From: an uncultured Clostridia bacterium
Lineage (GTDB): Bacteria; Bacillota; Clostridia; UBA1381
Length of the DNA stretch: 64,000 nt
Reading direction: 5' to 3'
Assembly: GCA_947624485.1 (NCBI GenBank)
Contig: CANQKM010000004.1
Span: 62,001-126,000, forward strand
A program made the position numbers and the translations under genes. The notes under the pieces are model-generated. The model was given only the letters and a program-made list of their open reading frames with translations. It was not told where the DNA came from and did no database searches. Of the stretch, positions 63,927 through 64,000 are shown piece by piece; the stretch's first letter is position 1; each line of letters begins with the position of its first letter.

Positions 63927-64000
63927 ATGAGAAAAAAACGAATTTTCAGTTTACTGCTCGCGATATGCACGCTGTCCGTGTTCGTATTCGCGGTACGGGC
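63927..64000 (+). CDS. Secreted or surface protein (partial, N-terminus only)
   Basis: Only 24 codons are visible before the right edge. They form a typical signal peptide: a basic start (MRKKR) and a hydrophobic core (IFSLLLAICTLSVFVFA). The ATG at 63927 follows GGGGG at 63911-63915 by 11 bases. A second ATG at 63917 is in another frame and encodes no signal peptide. It is driven by the poly-G promoter. The mature protein cannot be identified. Confidence 0.7.
   Translation, partial: MRKKRIFSLLLAICTLSVFVFAVR

Overview
The window is a dense, gene-rich chromosomal piece of an anaerobic, spore-forming clostridial Firmicute, roughly half G+C by eye. The evidence is the order yqfC-yqfD-phoH-ybeY-era-(yqzL-like)-recO, a ylbJ-like sporulation membrane protein, a CIRCE-controlled hrcA-grpE-dnaK operon, an [FeFe]-hydrogenase with its HydE/G/F maturases, an Rnf complex, bifunctional AdhE, class III fructose bisphosphatase, and SLH-domain and copper-amine-oxidase-stalk surface proteins. 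It most resembles an uncultured gut clostridium that uses pectin (a rhamnogalacturonan lyase and an SGNH acetylesterase are present). I see no tRNA, rRNA, CRISPR array, prophage or transposase gene.

Layout. 1-960: the start of an anchored acidic protein and a YkgJ-type cysteine-cluster protein, both on minus. 1091-9796 (+): a type IIA topoisomerase pair, citrate synthase, a WecG/TagA/CpsF glycosyltransferase, thymidylate kinase and a secreted stalk-domain protein. 9919-13137 (+): a large DUF5107/TPR protein. 13195-19469 (-): a P-type ATPase, then malic enzyme coupled to a rhamnogalacturonan-lyase-like protein. 19567-32603 (-): the energy block, hydE-hydG-hydF, a trimeric NADH-linked hydrogenase behind a Rex-like operator, and rnfCDGEAB. 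32750-34054 (+): RseC, NusG-II and Gx-transporter genes divergent from rnf. 34064-42318 (-): trmD-rimM, then dnaJ-hisD-hisB, then hrcA-grpE-dnaK. 42418-48348 (-): a DinJ/YafQ pair, rpsT and the recO-to-yqfC block. 48433-58794 (+ except adhE): ylbJ-like, adenine deaminase behind an unusual leader, adhE, azlCD, fbp and the acetylesterase. 58829-63751 (-): a GGDEF protein, an SLH/glucosaminidase protein and DacF. 63857-64000 (+): a promoter with an 11-G spacer tract and the start of a secreted protein.

How it works together: the hydrogenase reoxidises NADH and reduced ferredoxin. Rnf links ferredoxin and NAD to an ion gradient. Malic enzyme, citrate synthase, AdhE and FBPase connect carbon flow to the same NADH pool. 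The Rex-like site gives a plausible redox switch for the hydrogenase.

The signals most worth following are these. (1) An exact 12-mer, GGGGACACTAAA, occurs twelve times in three clusters of four, in all three reading frames of genes and once forming the end of adhE. (2) An 11-G tract fills part of the 18-bp spacer of a near-consensus promoter for a secreted protein, a likely phase-variation switch. (3) An 11-codon leader ORF in front of adenine deaminase has its ribosome binding site inside a perfect 15-bp stem. (4) A HisD/HisB pair behind dnaJ lacks several canonical metal or substrate residues in both proteins.
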